64,000 bases of DNA from CBDHCC01 sp965261015 (GTDB taxonomy: Bacteria > Pseudomonadota > Alphaproteobacteria > Sphingomonadales > Sphingomonadaceae). The stretch lies in NCBI GenBank assembly GCA_965261015.1, contig CBDHCC010000001.1, positions 806,001 to 870,000 of the forward strand, written 5' to 3'. Both the position numbers and the translations under genes were made by a program. The notes below the pieces were generated by a model that saw only the letters and a program-made list of their open reading frames with translations, did no database searches and was not told the DNA's origin. Positions 17,514 to 24,938 of the stretch are shown in pieces. Positions within the stretch are counted from its first letter, which is position 1, and each line of letters opens with the position of its first letter.

Positions 17514-18467
17514 ATGCAGTCGTTCGACACGCTGACGGAGCGCGAGGTGCTGGCGCTCGCCATCAGCAACGAGGAGGAGGATGGCCGGATCTACGCCGAT
17601 TTCGCGGCGTGGCTGCGCGGACACTACCCGCACTCCGCCGGCCTGTATGACGAGATGGCGCGCGAGGAGGACGAGCACCGGCGGATGCTGATCGACCTGT
17701 TCGTCGAGCGGTTCGGCAGCCACATCCCCTACATTCACCGGCGGGAAGTGCGCGGCGCGCCCGTGCCCGCCAGCGTGGGGTCCGTCACCCGCAAGGGCAT
17801 CGCGGCGATCCGCGCGCAGGCGGAGCGGATGGAGGCGGACGCCGCGCGCTTCTACACCACCGCCATGCGGCGCACGGACGACGCGGCGACCCGCAAGCTG
17901 CTGGGCGATCTGGCCGCCGCCGAGCGCGCCCACCAGGACACGGCGGCGGCGTCCCTCGAGCGCCTGCCCGGCGACGCGCGCGACGAGGAGGATCAGGCGG
18001 CCCACCGCCGCTTCGTGCTGCAGATCATCCAGCCCGGACTGGTCGGCCTGATGGACGGGTCGGTCTCGACCCTGGCACCGGTCTTCGCCGCCGCCTTCGC
18101 CACCGGCCGCAGTCACGACGCGCTGCTGGTCGGGCTGGCCGCCAGCCTGGGGGCGGGCATCTCGATGGGCTTCGCCGAGGCGCTGGCCGACGATGGCAAG
18201 CTGTCGGGGCGCGGCCGGCCCCTGTTGCGCGGTGTCGTCTGCGGCCTGATGACGGTCGCCGGCGGCATCGGCCACACCCTGCCGTTCCTGGTTCCGGACT
18301 TCGTCACCGCGATGATCCTGGCGGCCGTGGTGGTCGTGGCGGAACTGGGGCTGATCGCCTGGATCCAGACGCGCTACATGGACACGCCGCCGCTGTCCGC
18401 CGTCGCCAAGGTCATGCTGGGCGGCGGGCTGGTGATCGCGGCCGGGGTGCTGATCGGCAGCGCGTGA
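17514..18467 (+). CDS. mbfA: Membrane-bound ferritin (erythrin-VIT1 fusion)
   Basis: Encodes 317 aa from ATG 17514 with a strong AGGAGG site. Residues 1 to about 150 form a ferritin/rubrerythrin-like domain with metal-binding Glu and His residues (NEEEDGRIY and EMAREEDEHRRML). The rest is a VIT1/CCC1-type membrane domain (QPGLVGLMDGSVSTLAP, GLAASLGAGISMGFAEALAD and further helices). The fusion matches MbfA, an iron exporter studied in Bradyrhizobium and Agrobacterium that protects against iron and peroxide stress. In those species it is controlled by Irr, but I cannot identify a convincing Irr site in the 166-base divergent region upstream. Confidence 0.88.
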   Translation: MQSFDTLTEREVLALAISNEEEDGRIYADFAAWLRGHYPHSAGLYDEMAREEDEHRRMLIDLFVERFGSHIPYIHRREVRGAPVPASVGSVTRKGIAAIRAQAERMEADAARFYTTAMRRTDDAATRKLLGDLAAAERAHQDTAAASLERLPGDARDEEDQAAHRRFVLQIIQPGLVGLMDGSVSTLAPVFAAAFATGRSHDALLVGLAASLGAGISMGFAEALADDGKLSGRGRPLLRGVVCGLMTVAGGIGHTLPFLVPDFVTAMILAAVVVVAELGLIAWIQTRYMDTPPLSAVAKVMLGGGLVIAAGVLIGSA

Positions 18468-18552
18468 TCGAAGCCGGGACGGCCGCGACATGGCGCGCGC
18501 CGTCGCGGCCGCCTACATCCGCTCCCATGACACAGCCTGCGAACACCCGGCC

Positions 18553-19011
18553 ATGAGCGTCGCCTTCCGCCGCGAGAGCGACGAGGAGCATCGGGAGCCC
18601 CGCTTCGAACGCCCGATCGCGCCCGGTCCCAACCGGGTGACCGAGCGCGGACGGGATCGGATCGCGGCCGAGGTCGAGCGGCTGCGCGCCGCCGTCGCGG
18701 CGGCGGACGTCGAGGCGGAGCGGGACGCGCTGGCCCGCGATCTGCGTTACTGGACCACCCGGCTGGCGACCGCCGAGGTCATGCCGCCGCCAGAGGCTGG
18801 CGTGGCCGGCTTCGGCTCGACCGTCCGCTTCCGCCTGGCCGGCGCGGACCGGCGGCTGACGATCGTGGGCGGCGACGAGGCCGACCCGGACGACGGCACC
18901 GTGTCGTTCACCGCACCGCTCGCCCGCGCGCTCGACGGCGCGATGGCGGGCGAGCGCGTCGCGTTCCACGGCGCGGACGGCGCGCTGCACATCCTGGAGG
19001 TGATACCATGA
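18553..19011 (+). CDS. GreA/GreB-family transcription elongation factor
   Basis: Encodes 152 aa from ATG 18553. An N-terminal coiled-coil-like helical region (RVTERGRDRIAAEVERLRAA) is followed by a C-terminal FKBP-like domain (FGSTVRFRLAGADRRLTIVG, VSFTAPLARALDGAMAGERV). This is the layout of GreA/GreB proteins, which rescue backtracked RNA polymerase. It is divergent enough that a specialised role is possible. The stop overlaps the next ATG (ATGA). Confidence 0.8.
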   Translation: MSVAFRRESDEEHREPRFERPIAPGPNRVTERGRDRIAAEVERLRAAVAAADVEAERDALARDLRYWTTRLATAEVMPPPEAGVAGFGSTVRFRLAGADRRLTIVGGDEADPDDGTVSFTAPLARALDGAMAGERVAFHGADGALHILEVIP

Positions 19012-19187
19012 CCGACAAGTTCGAGCGCCATCGCCAGCCCTGGCGCACCGACGAGGTCCAGACGCTCCACCTGCTGGCCGGCAAGGGCAAGTCCGTGCGC
19101 GAGATCGCCAAGGCGCTCACCCGGTCGGAGGAGTCGGTGAAGGACCGCGCCAAGGCCGACAAGCTGACGATCGCCCGCAAGCACTGA
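19008..19187 (+). CDS. 59-aa helix-turn-helix protein
   Basis: The start overlaps the stop of the GreA-like gene (ATGA), and the frame ends in TGA at 19185-19187. The translated protein contains PWRTDEVQTLHLLAGKGKSV, then REIAKALTRSEESVKDRAKA, which fits a SANT/Myb or sigma-like three-helix DNA-binding fold. It is basic and cytoplasmic. It is probably a small nucleoid or regulatory protein translated together with the Gre factor. Confidence 0.75.
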   Translation: MTDKFERHRQPWRTDEVQTLHLLAGKGKSVREIAKALTRSEESVKDRAKADKLTIARKH

Positions 19188-19204
19188 GCAGAGGGGCCGT
19201 GGCT

Positions 19205-19333
19205 TCAAATTGAGGCGGCAGCCCCGGCAATCGCGCGCCCCGCGTTGCTCGCCACCGCGATCACCGAACCCTGGTGATCGAACACGAACGAGCGGAACGG
19301 GCCCCCGTTCGCCTGATACTCGCGACATTCGTA
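19205..19333 (-). pseudogene. Coding-like C-terminal fragment abutting the attachment site
   Basis: On the minus strand a 42-codon frame ends in TGA at 19205-19207. It reads as a convincing protein C-terminus (CREYQANGGPFRSFVFDHQG, then SVIAVASNAGRAIAGAA). No start codon fits inside it and its upstream end merges with the tRNA-derived repeat at 19337. It may be the remnant of a gene cut by the island or by an older insertion. I do not recognise the family. Confidence 0.4.
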
Positions 19334-19336
19334 AGA

Positions 19337-19381
19337 TGGTGAGCCCTGCTGGGCTCGAACCAGCGACCCGCTGATTAAAAG
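19337..19381. repeat. Attachment repeat A (left chromosome junction)
   Basis: Identical 45-bp core (TGGTGAGCCCTGCTGGGCTC ... GATTAAAAG) corresponding to tRNA-Lys positions 32-76. It is the left end of island 1. The rest of the tRNA is absent here, so this copy is not a functional gene. A preceding A at 19336 is shared with copy B. Confidence 0.92.
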
Positions 19382-19514
19382 CCGACGAAATTAGCGTTTC
19401 AAGCGGTTTCATCGCGGCTCGCTCCGTGTCTCGAAAACGGCTGATTTCCTTGCCTTTTGAGGGGCTTCTAGTATCAACCGGTTTCATCGAATTGCAGCCG
19501 AGCGCGGCGATTTT

Positions 19515-19533
19515 GTTGCCCCGGTGTTGCCCC
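19515..19533. repeat. Paired GTTGCCCC sites, left end of island 1
   Basis: Two GTTGCCCC octamers start at 19515 and 19526, in the same orientation and 11 bases apart, between the left attachment repeat and the integrase start. The same pair recurs at the right end of the island (38512-38531), which is the pattern expected of arm-type integrase sites. This is inference. Confidence 0.45.
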
Positions 19534-19548
19534 ACGAGACCCACTGAT

Positions 19549-20817
19549 ATGCGCAAACACCTGACCGCAAAAGCCATCGACGCCCTCAAACCGGCCCCTT
19601 CAGGCAGGCGCTATGATGTGGCGGACGCAATCGTTCCAGGCTTCGGTGTTCGGGTGAACGACAAGGGGCGAAAGTCTTTCACGCTGACCGCGCGTTACCC
19701 CGGCAGCATCAACCCGACACGGCGGACGATTGCTGAGACTGGCGCGGTGGAACTGGCGATGGCCCGCGAGATCGCGCGCACTTGGTTGGTGCAGATCGAT
19801 GCCGGAACCGACCCGCGTGCCGAAATCGAGCGCAAACGCGAAGAGCGCCGGCATCGGGCCGAGACCTTCACGCAGGTAGCGCATCGCTTTCTGGACCAGC
19901 ATGTGCGCCGCACGGGGCTGCGATCAGGCCGCGAGATCGAGCGGCTCTTCGAGCGCTATCTTTACCCGGCCTGGGGCAAGCGCGAGTTCGCGACGATCCG
20001 GCGCGGGGACGTGGCGCGGTTGCTCGACGACATCGAGGCGCGCGCGCCCTCGCAGGCCGATCATGTGCTCGCGCTCGTGTCCAAGCTCTGCAACTGGTAC
20101 ATGGCGCGCGAGGAAAGCTACACCACGCCGATCGTGCGCGGGATGCGCCGGACCAAGGCGAGCGAGCGGGCGCGAGATCGCGTGCTGGACGACCACGAAC
20201 TCCGCCTGTTCTGGAGTGTGACGGGCGAGGCGGACACCTATGGCGCGTTTCTGCGCATCGCCCTTCTTACGGCGCAGCGACGGGCAAAGGTGCTGGAGAT
20301 GCGGTGGCAGGACGTCGACGATTTTGGCATTTGGAGCATCCCCAGCGAGGCACGCGAGAAGTCGAATGCGCAGACGTTGCGCCTGTCCCGGCTGGCGCTG
20401 CGGATCATCGACAAGCAGCCGCGCCGCGACGACAGCGATCTCGTGTTCGCCGGACGAGGGGTGAAGGCCATCAACGGCCTCAGCAAGATGAAGCGTGCCC
20501 TCGACGCCGATATCGCCAAGCTGAACGATGCGGCCATTCCCGCTTGGACGGTTCACGATCTCCGCCGCACGGCCCGCTCGCTCATGTCGCGCGCGGGAGT
20601 GCGTCCCGACATTTGCGAGCGCGTGCTTGGCCACGCCATTCCCGGCGTCCAGGGCGTCTACGACCGCTACTCTTATGAGGAGGAAAAGGCCGACGCGCTC
20701 ACCCGGCTTGCAGATCTTGTGACGCGGATCATTGAGAACAAAGCGGTGCTGTCAAACCTCATTCCGCTGCGTGGCTGGAGACACGATAGGCAACCGGATT
20801 TGCAATCCACCGGTTGA
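19549..20817 (+). CDS. Tyrosine integrase of island 1
   Basis: Encodes 422 aa from ATG 19549. The N-terminal DUF4102-like arm-binding region (LTAKAIDALKPAPSGRRYDV and GFGVRVNDKGRKSFTL) is typical of P4/prophage integrases that target tRNA genes. The catalytic domain shows TAQRRAKVLEMRW (Arg near 244), HDLRR (His336, Arg339), LGHAIPG (His362) and VYDRYSY (Tyr371 the likely nucleophile). It lies just inside attachment repeat A and should recombine the tRNA-Lys core. The longer upstream frame lacks support. Its 3' end overlaps the convergent alpA-like gene by 59 bp. Confidence 0.92.
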   Translation: MRKHLTAKAIDALKPAPSGRRYDVADAIVPGFGVRVNDKGRKSFTLTARYPGSINPTRRTIAETGAVELAMAREIARTWLVQIDAGTDPRAEIERKREERRHRAETFTQVAHRFLDQHVRRTGLRSGREIERLFERYLYPAWGKREFATIRRGDVARLLDDIEARAPSQADHVLALVSKLCNWYMAREESYTTPIVRGMRRTKASERARDRVLDDHELRLFWSVTGEADTYGAFLRIALLTAQRRAKVLEMRWQDVDDFGIWSIPSEAREKSNAQTLRLSRLALRIIDKQPRRDDSDLVFAGRGVKAINGLSKMKRALDADIAKLNDAAIPAWTVHDLRRTARSLMSRAGVRPDICERVLGHAIPGVQGVYDRYSYEEEKADALTRLADLVTRIIENKAVLSNLIPLRGWRHDRQPDLQSTG

Positions 20818-20968
20818 GTTCGGACTCGTGCCAGCCCGCGCCGTTGACGCTGATTCTGACCTGCGGCGGGAAGGTGCCTTCGGCGATCTTCCGATAAACG
20901 GTCGACCGGGACAGACCGGTCCGGTTGAGGACGGTTTTGAGGCGGATGATACGGTCCAGGTCAGGCAT
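20759..20968 (-). CDS. AlpA-family regulator/excisionase
   Basis: Encodes 69 aa. The segment RIIRLKTVLNRTGLSRSTVY followed by RKIAEGTFPPQVRI matches AlpA, a small MerR-like winged helix protein that activates excision in P4-like elements. GWHESELNRWI is also typical. It overlaps the integrase 3' end by 59 bp on the opposite strand, so its expression might influence integrase mRNA. It is the natural candidate for the excision factor of island 1. Confidence 0.88.
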   Translation of the reverse strand: MPDLDRIIRLKTVLNRTGLSRSTVYRKIAEGTFPPQVRISVNGAGWHESELNRWIANPVAYRVSSHAAE

Positions 20969-21143
20969 GGCGGCAGTTCCATCGGTTGAGTGTAGATGAG
21001 ATCCCCTGCGCTCAGTCTGGTCGCGCCGCCTCGAATGAAAAGCACGTTCTCAGGGGATCGAAGCGTAGCGCAGAGAAACTTTCGCACAGCGGTTTTGGCT
21101 GATCACTCACCGCAATTTCCAGGCCGTCGAATCGCTAGGCTTT

Positions 21144-21169
21144 CGTTCGGCGTCACTTGACGCCGAACG
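21144..21169. promoter_or_regulatory. Perfect 12-bp palindrome upstream of higB (likely HigA operator)
   Basis: CGTTCGGCGTCA, a CT spacer, then TGACGCCGAACG, perfectly complementary over 12 bp. It ends 21 bases before the higB start, where toxin-antitoxin operators usually lie. HigA proteins bind palindromes in their own promoters, so an autoregulatory operator is the simplest reading. Confidence 0.7.
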
Positions 21170-21190
21170 GCCCTGTTGGTATTTGAGCCC

Positions 21191-21481
21191 ATGAAAATCA
21201 GGAACGTGATCCACAAGGGGTTGCGGCGATTCATTGAGGATGACGACGCCAGCGGGTTGCAGCCTGCCGTCGTCACCAAGGTGGGTCGCATCGTTTCCTT
21301 CCTTCAGGACATGGAGCGCGAGGAGGAGTTGCGCACCGTGCCGAGCTGGAAAGCGCATATGCTGACCGGCGACCGCAAGGGGACGTGGAGCCTGTTCGTC
21401 ACCAAGAACTGGCGGATGACATTTCGGATTGACCGGCAAGAGATCGAGATCATCGACCTTGATTACGAAGACTACCACTAG
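21191..21481 (+). CDS. higB: HigB-like toxin (RelE superfamily)
   Basis: Encodes 96 aa from ATG 21191. The short basic protein with HKGLRRFIEDD, MEREEELRTVPSWKAHMLTG and WSLFVTKNWRMTFRI fits the HigB plasmid-maintenance killer family of ribosome-dependent mRNA interferases. The toxin gene comes first and the antitoxin follows after nine bases, as in classical higBA loci. The pair is likely repressed through the palindrome at 21144-21169. It could stabilise the island or guard the adjacent defence genes. Confidence 0.88.
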   Translation: MKIRNVIHKGLRRFIEDDDASGLQPAVVTKVGRIVSFLQDMEREEELRTVPSWKAHMLTGDRKGTWSLFVTKNWRMTFRIDRQEIEIIDLDYEDYH

Positions 21482-21490
21482 GAGGTGGAC

Positions 21491-21826
21491 ATGAGCGCGA
21501 TTGCAGGCATCCGCATGAAGAACCCGGCCCATCCAGGCGGCTTCGTGAAGTCCGAGATCATCGAGCCGCTGGGTCTTTCGGTGACGGCGGCGGCGCAGGC
21601 GCTGGGCGTCACCCGCGCAACGCTTTCGACGCTGCTAAACGAGCATTCGCAGCTTTCGTCCGAGATGGCGCTGCGCATCGAAAAGGCGTTCGGGGTGTCG
21701 ATGGACACGCTGATGCGGATGCAGAACAGCTTTGACATCGCCCAGGCACGGAAGCGGGAGGGGGAGATCAAGGTCGCGCCCTTCAAGGGGCTGCCCACCA
21801 ACGCCCGCCCCTCCGCTGCGCATTGA
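21491..21826 (+). CDS. higA: HigA-like antitoxin with XRE helix-turn-helix
   Basis: Encodes 111 aa from ATG 21491, with GGAGG at 21481-21485; GTG 21485 is an alternative start. MKNPAHPGGFVKSEIIEPLG and VTAAAQALGVTRATLSTLLN are the diagnostic HigA/VapI N-terminus and XRE helix-turn-helix, followed by a short charged tail. It should neutralise HigB and repress the operon. Confidence 0.9.
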   Translation: MSAIAGIRMKNPAHPGGFVKSEIIEPLGLSVTAAAQALGVTRATLSTLLNEHSQLSSEMALRIEKAFGVSMDTLMRMQNSFDIAQARKREGEIKVAPFKGLPTNARPSAAH

Positions 21827-21903
21827 AAGGGGCGTTACATCCAATCGAATGTAGTAATTATCGACCAAGCCTTACAGGGTGGTTGTCGGGGGGGCGAAAT
21901 TAA

Positions 21904-24759
21904 GTGATCACCGATTATCACTCAAAATACATCGCATCTGATCTGACAAGGAGGCGCTCTTCCGACAGTAACGAGAAGCTCGCTGTCGCTGTCGCGGGCG
22001 CGCAGGTCGATATGAATCCACATCAGGTGGACGCGGCACTGTTTGCGTTCGCATCGCCGCTATCGAAAGGCGCGCTATTGGCCGATGAAGTCGGCCTCGG
22101 CAAAACAATCGAGGCAGGCTTGGTCATCTCGCAGCGATGGGCGGAGGGGAAGCGCCGCATCCTCATCATCGCGCCGTCCAATTTGCGTAAGCAATGGCAT
22201 CAGGAAATTAACGAGAAGTTCTTCATTCCCTGTACGATCATCGAATCGAAGCCCTACAACGCTGAGATGAAGGCAGGGAACTCCCATCCCTTCGACCGCA
22301 CCGACAGCATCGTCATTTGCTCCTATCAGTTCGCGCGCAACAAGGCGGCGGACGTTCACGCCACCCCTTGGGATTTAGTCGTTATCGACGAAGCCCACCG
22401 GCTCCGTAACGTCTACAAGCCATCCAATGTTATCGCCAATACGCTGAAAAGAGCGCTTGCCGAGCGCAACAAGTTGTTGCTCACCGCGACGCCGCTGCAA
22501 AACTCGCTTTTGGAGCTGTATGGCTTGGTGAGTTTCATCGACGAACACACGTTCGGTGATTTGAAGAGCTTCAAAGAGAAGTTTGGCGGAGGCGCGCAGG
22601 ACCGCACCTTCCAGACACTGAAAGAGCGCTTGACGCCGATCTGCCACCGCACGCTGCGGCGTCAGGTCACAGCCTACATTCCCTACACCAAACGGCACGC
22701 CATCTTGGAAGAGTTCAGCCCTGACGACGCCGAAGACCGGCTCTACAACCTTGTTACCGCCTACTTGCAGCGAGATAATTTACAGGCGCTTCCCGCCAGC
22801 CAGCGGTCACTAATGACGCTGGTGCTGCGCAAGCTGTTGGCTTCCTCGACATTCGCCATCGCCGGTGCGTTCACGTCGATTTCCAACCGGCTTCAAAAAC
22901 GGCTTGACCAGAGCAATCCCACATCGCTCGTCGAAGAATTGGATGAGGATTACGAGGGGCTGGATGAGACCGCCGAAGAGTGGGTGGATGACGAACCCGA
23001 GCCGCTGAACGAGGCCGACCAGCGAGTGCTGGAGCTGGAGATTGCCGAGCTACGAGAGTTTGCGGCATTGGCAACGTCGATCGAGCAGAACGCTAAGGGC
23101 CGCGCATTGCTAAAGGCGCTGGAGGTTGGCTTCGCCAAGGCCCGGGAGTTCGGCGCGGACGAGAAGGCGATAATCTTCACCGAGTCACGCAAGACCCAAT
23201 CCTACTTGCTCCGCGTTCTGGCTGACAGCCTATGGGCCGATCACATCGTCCTATTCAACGGCACTAACACCGACTCGGAATCAAAGGCCATCTATCAGGA
23301 ATGGCTTTCGCGTCACGCCGGATCGGATCGTGTCACGGGGTCGAAAACGGCGGATATGCGCTCCGCGCTGGTCGATTACTTCCGGGAGCAAGGCAAAATC
23401 ATGATTGCCACGGAAGCCGGAGCTGAGGGCATCAATCTTCAATTCTGCGCTATGGTGGTGAACTACGACCTTCCGTGGAACCCCCAGCGGATCGAGCAGC
23501 GCATCGGTCGCTGCCATCGTTACGGCCAGAAGCATGATGTGGTCGTTGTCAATTTCCTCAATCGGAAGAACGAGGCGGATCAGCGCGTCTACCAGCTTCT
23601 GTCTGAGAAATTCGAATTGTTCGAGGGCGTGTTCGGCGCGAGCGACGAGGTGCTGGGCGTCATCGAATCCGGCGTCGATTTTGAAAAGCGCATCGCCGGC
23701 ATCTATCAGCAATGCCGCCAAACCGGCGAGATCAAGGCAGCGTTCGATGAACTCCAGCAGGAGCTGACGCTTGAGATCAACGAGGCCATGACCCACGCGC
23801 GGCAGAAGCTGTTGGAGAATTTCGACGACGAGGTTCGGGAGAAGCTGAAAGTCCGCAACGCCGACACCAATCTGCACCTCAATCAGTTTGAGCAGCAGTT
23901 GATGCGGCTGGCGAAGCATGAATTGGACGGTGCGGCGGATTTCGTCGATTCATCGTCATTCCGGCTTAACGCTTTGCCGGAGTGGATTGTCGGCAACAGC
24001 ATCCCGACCGGCCTTTACGAACTGCCCCGCCGTTCCGGCGCTGCCCATTTCTTCCGTGTCAATCACCCGCTCGGCGAGGCCATCGTGTCGCGGGCGCGCT
24101 CGCGGGCGCTGCCGACCGCCGAGATCCATTTCGATTACACGCAGCACGAGGGCCGCATTTCACAGATCGACCCGCTCGTTGGGAAAACCGGCTGGCTCGC
24201 GGCATCGCTCCTTTCGGTTGATGCGCTGGGCCAGAGCGAGGATCATCTTTTGCTGTCTGGCGTGGGCGATGATGGAGCACCGCTTGGGGACGAGGCGGCA
24301 TCCCGCCTAATGACCATTAGCGGATCGGTTGCAGGCGAAGTCAGCGAACCGGGCGACGTTGCCGCGACATTGGCAGATGCCTTGCTCGCGCAGCAGGGCA
24401 AAATCCGACGAGACATTTCCGAACGCAACGCGCGCTTTTTCGAGGCTGAGGCCGACAAGCTGGACGGTTGGGCCGACGATTTGAAAGTCGGGCTTGAGCG
24501 CGAACTGAAAGAGCTGGATCGCCAGATCAAGGAAGCGCGACGCGCGGCTACCGTTGCGTTGACGCTGGAAGAAAAGTTGGCAGGGCAGAAAGCGGTCAAG
24601 GCGCTGGAGGCGGAACGCTCGACCAAGCGGCGCTCGCTATTCGACGCGCAGGATAAAATTGACGAGCAGCGCACGAAACTTATTGCTCAGATTGAAGGGA
24701 AGTTGGAGCAGAAGATCGACATGCAGCCGCTCTTCACGATTCGGTGGAGGGTGCAATGA
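21904..24759 (+). CDS. SNF2/RapA-type helicase of the defence operon
   Basis: Encodes 951 aa from GTG 21904. Superfamily 2 motifs are intact: LADEVGLGKT (residues 59-68), VVIDEAHRLRN (DEAH 162-165), LLLTATPLQN (191-200), then IIFTESRKTQSYL, ATEAGAEGINL and QRIGRCHRYGQ in the second RecA domain. This is the SNF2 family, closest in form to RapA/HepA. A long C-terminal extension ends in a coiled-coil-like region (about residues 820-930). It is the first gene of a block coupled by 1-4 base overlaps. Known phage-defence systems such as DISARM also use an SNF2 helicase, but their other components are missing here. Confidence 0.85.
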   Translation: MITDYHSKYIASDLTRRRSSDSNEKLAVAVAGAQVDMNPHQVDAALFAFASPLSKGALLADEVGLGKTIEAGLVISQRWAEGKRRILIIAPSNLRKQWHQEINEKFFIPCTIIESKPYNAEMKAGNSHPFDRTDSIVICSYQFARNKAADVHATPWDLVVIDEAHRLRNVYKPSNVIANTLKRALAERNKLLLTATPLQNSLLELYGLVSFIDEHTFGDLKSFKEKFGGGAQDRTFQTLKERLTPICHRTLRRQVTAYIPYTKRHAILEEFSPDDAEDRLYNLVTAYLQRDNLQALPASQRSLMTLVLRKLLASSTFAIAGAFTSISNRLQKRLDQSNPTSLVEELDEDYEGLDETAEEWVDDEPEPLNEADQRVLELEIAELREFAALATSIEQNAKGRALLKALEVGFAKAREFGADEKAIIFTESRKTQSYLLRVLADSLWADHIVLFNGTNTDSESKAIYQEWLSRHAGSDRVTGSKTADMRSALVDYFREQGKIMIATEAGAEGINLQFCAMVVNYDLPWNPQRIEQRIGRCHRYGQKHDVVVVNFLNRKNEADQRVYQLLSEKFELFEGVFGASDEVLGVIESGVDFEKRIAGIYQQCRQTGEIKAAFDELQQELTLEINEAMTHARQKLLENFDDEVREKLKVRNADTNLHLNQFEQQLMRLAKHELDGAADFVDSSSFRLNALPEWIVGNSIPTGLYELPRRSGAAHFFRVNHPLGEAIVSRARSRALPTAEIHFDYTQHEGRISQIDPLVGKTGWLAASLLSVDALGQSEDHLLLSGVGDDGAPLGDEAASRLMTISGSVAGEVSEPGDVAATLADALLAQQGKIRRDISERNARFFEAEADKLDGWADDLKVGLERELKELDRQIKEARRAATVALTLEEKLAGQKAVKALEAERSTKRRSLFDAQDKIDEQRTKLIAQIEGKLEQKIDMQPLFTIRWRVQ

Positions 24760-24938
24760 GCGATGAAGCAGTGCCATCGGCAAAGTTAGCCGCGTTGACC
24801 GTTGACCGTTTAATTCAGTCGGGGCTGCTGCGCGGTGACAAGCGCGACGCCCTTCTCGCCAAGATCGCGGCTGGCACCATGCAGGGCACCGATTGGAAAC
24901 TTGAGATCGACCTCGCGTCGGCGAAGGCGGCAAGCTGA
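24756..24938 (+). CDS. 60-aa protein between helicase and ATPase
   Basis: Starts at the ATGA overlap with the helicase stop and ends on the TGATG that starts the ATPase, so it is tightly coupled on both sides. The sequence contains KLAALTVDRLIQSGLLRGDK and RDALLAKIAAGTMQGTDWKL, predicted to form two or three helices. There is no signal peptide or membrane helix and no family is recognised. The strict coupling suggests a real subunit, perhaps an adaptor or stoichiometric partner of the helicase or ATPase. Confidence 0.75.
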   Translation: MSDEAVPSAKLAALTVDRLIQSGLLRGDKRDALLAKIAAGTMQGTDWKLEIDLASAKAAS

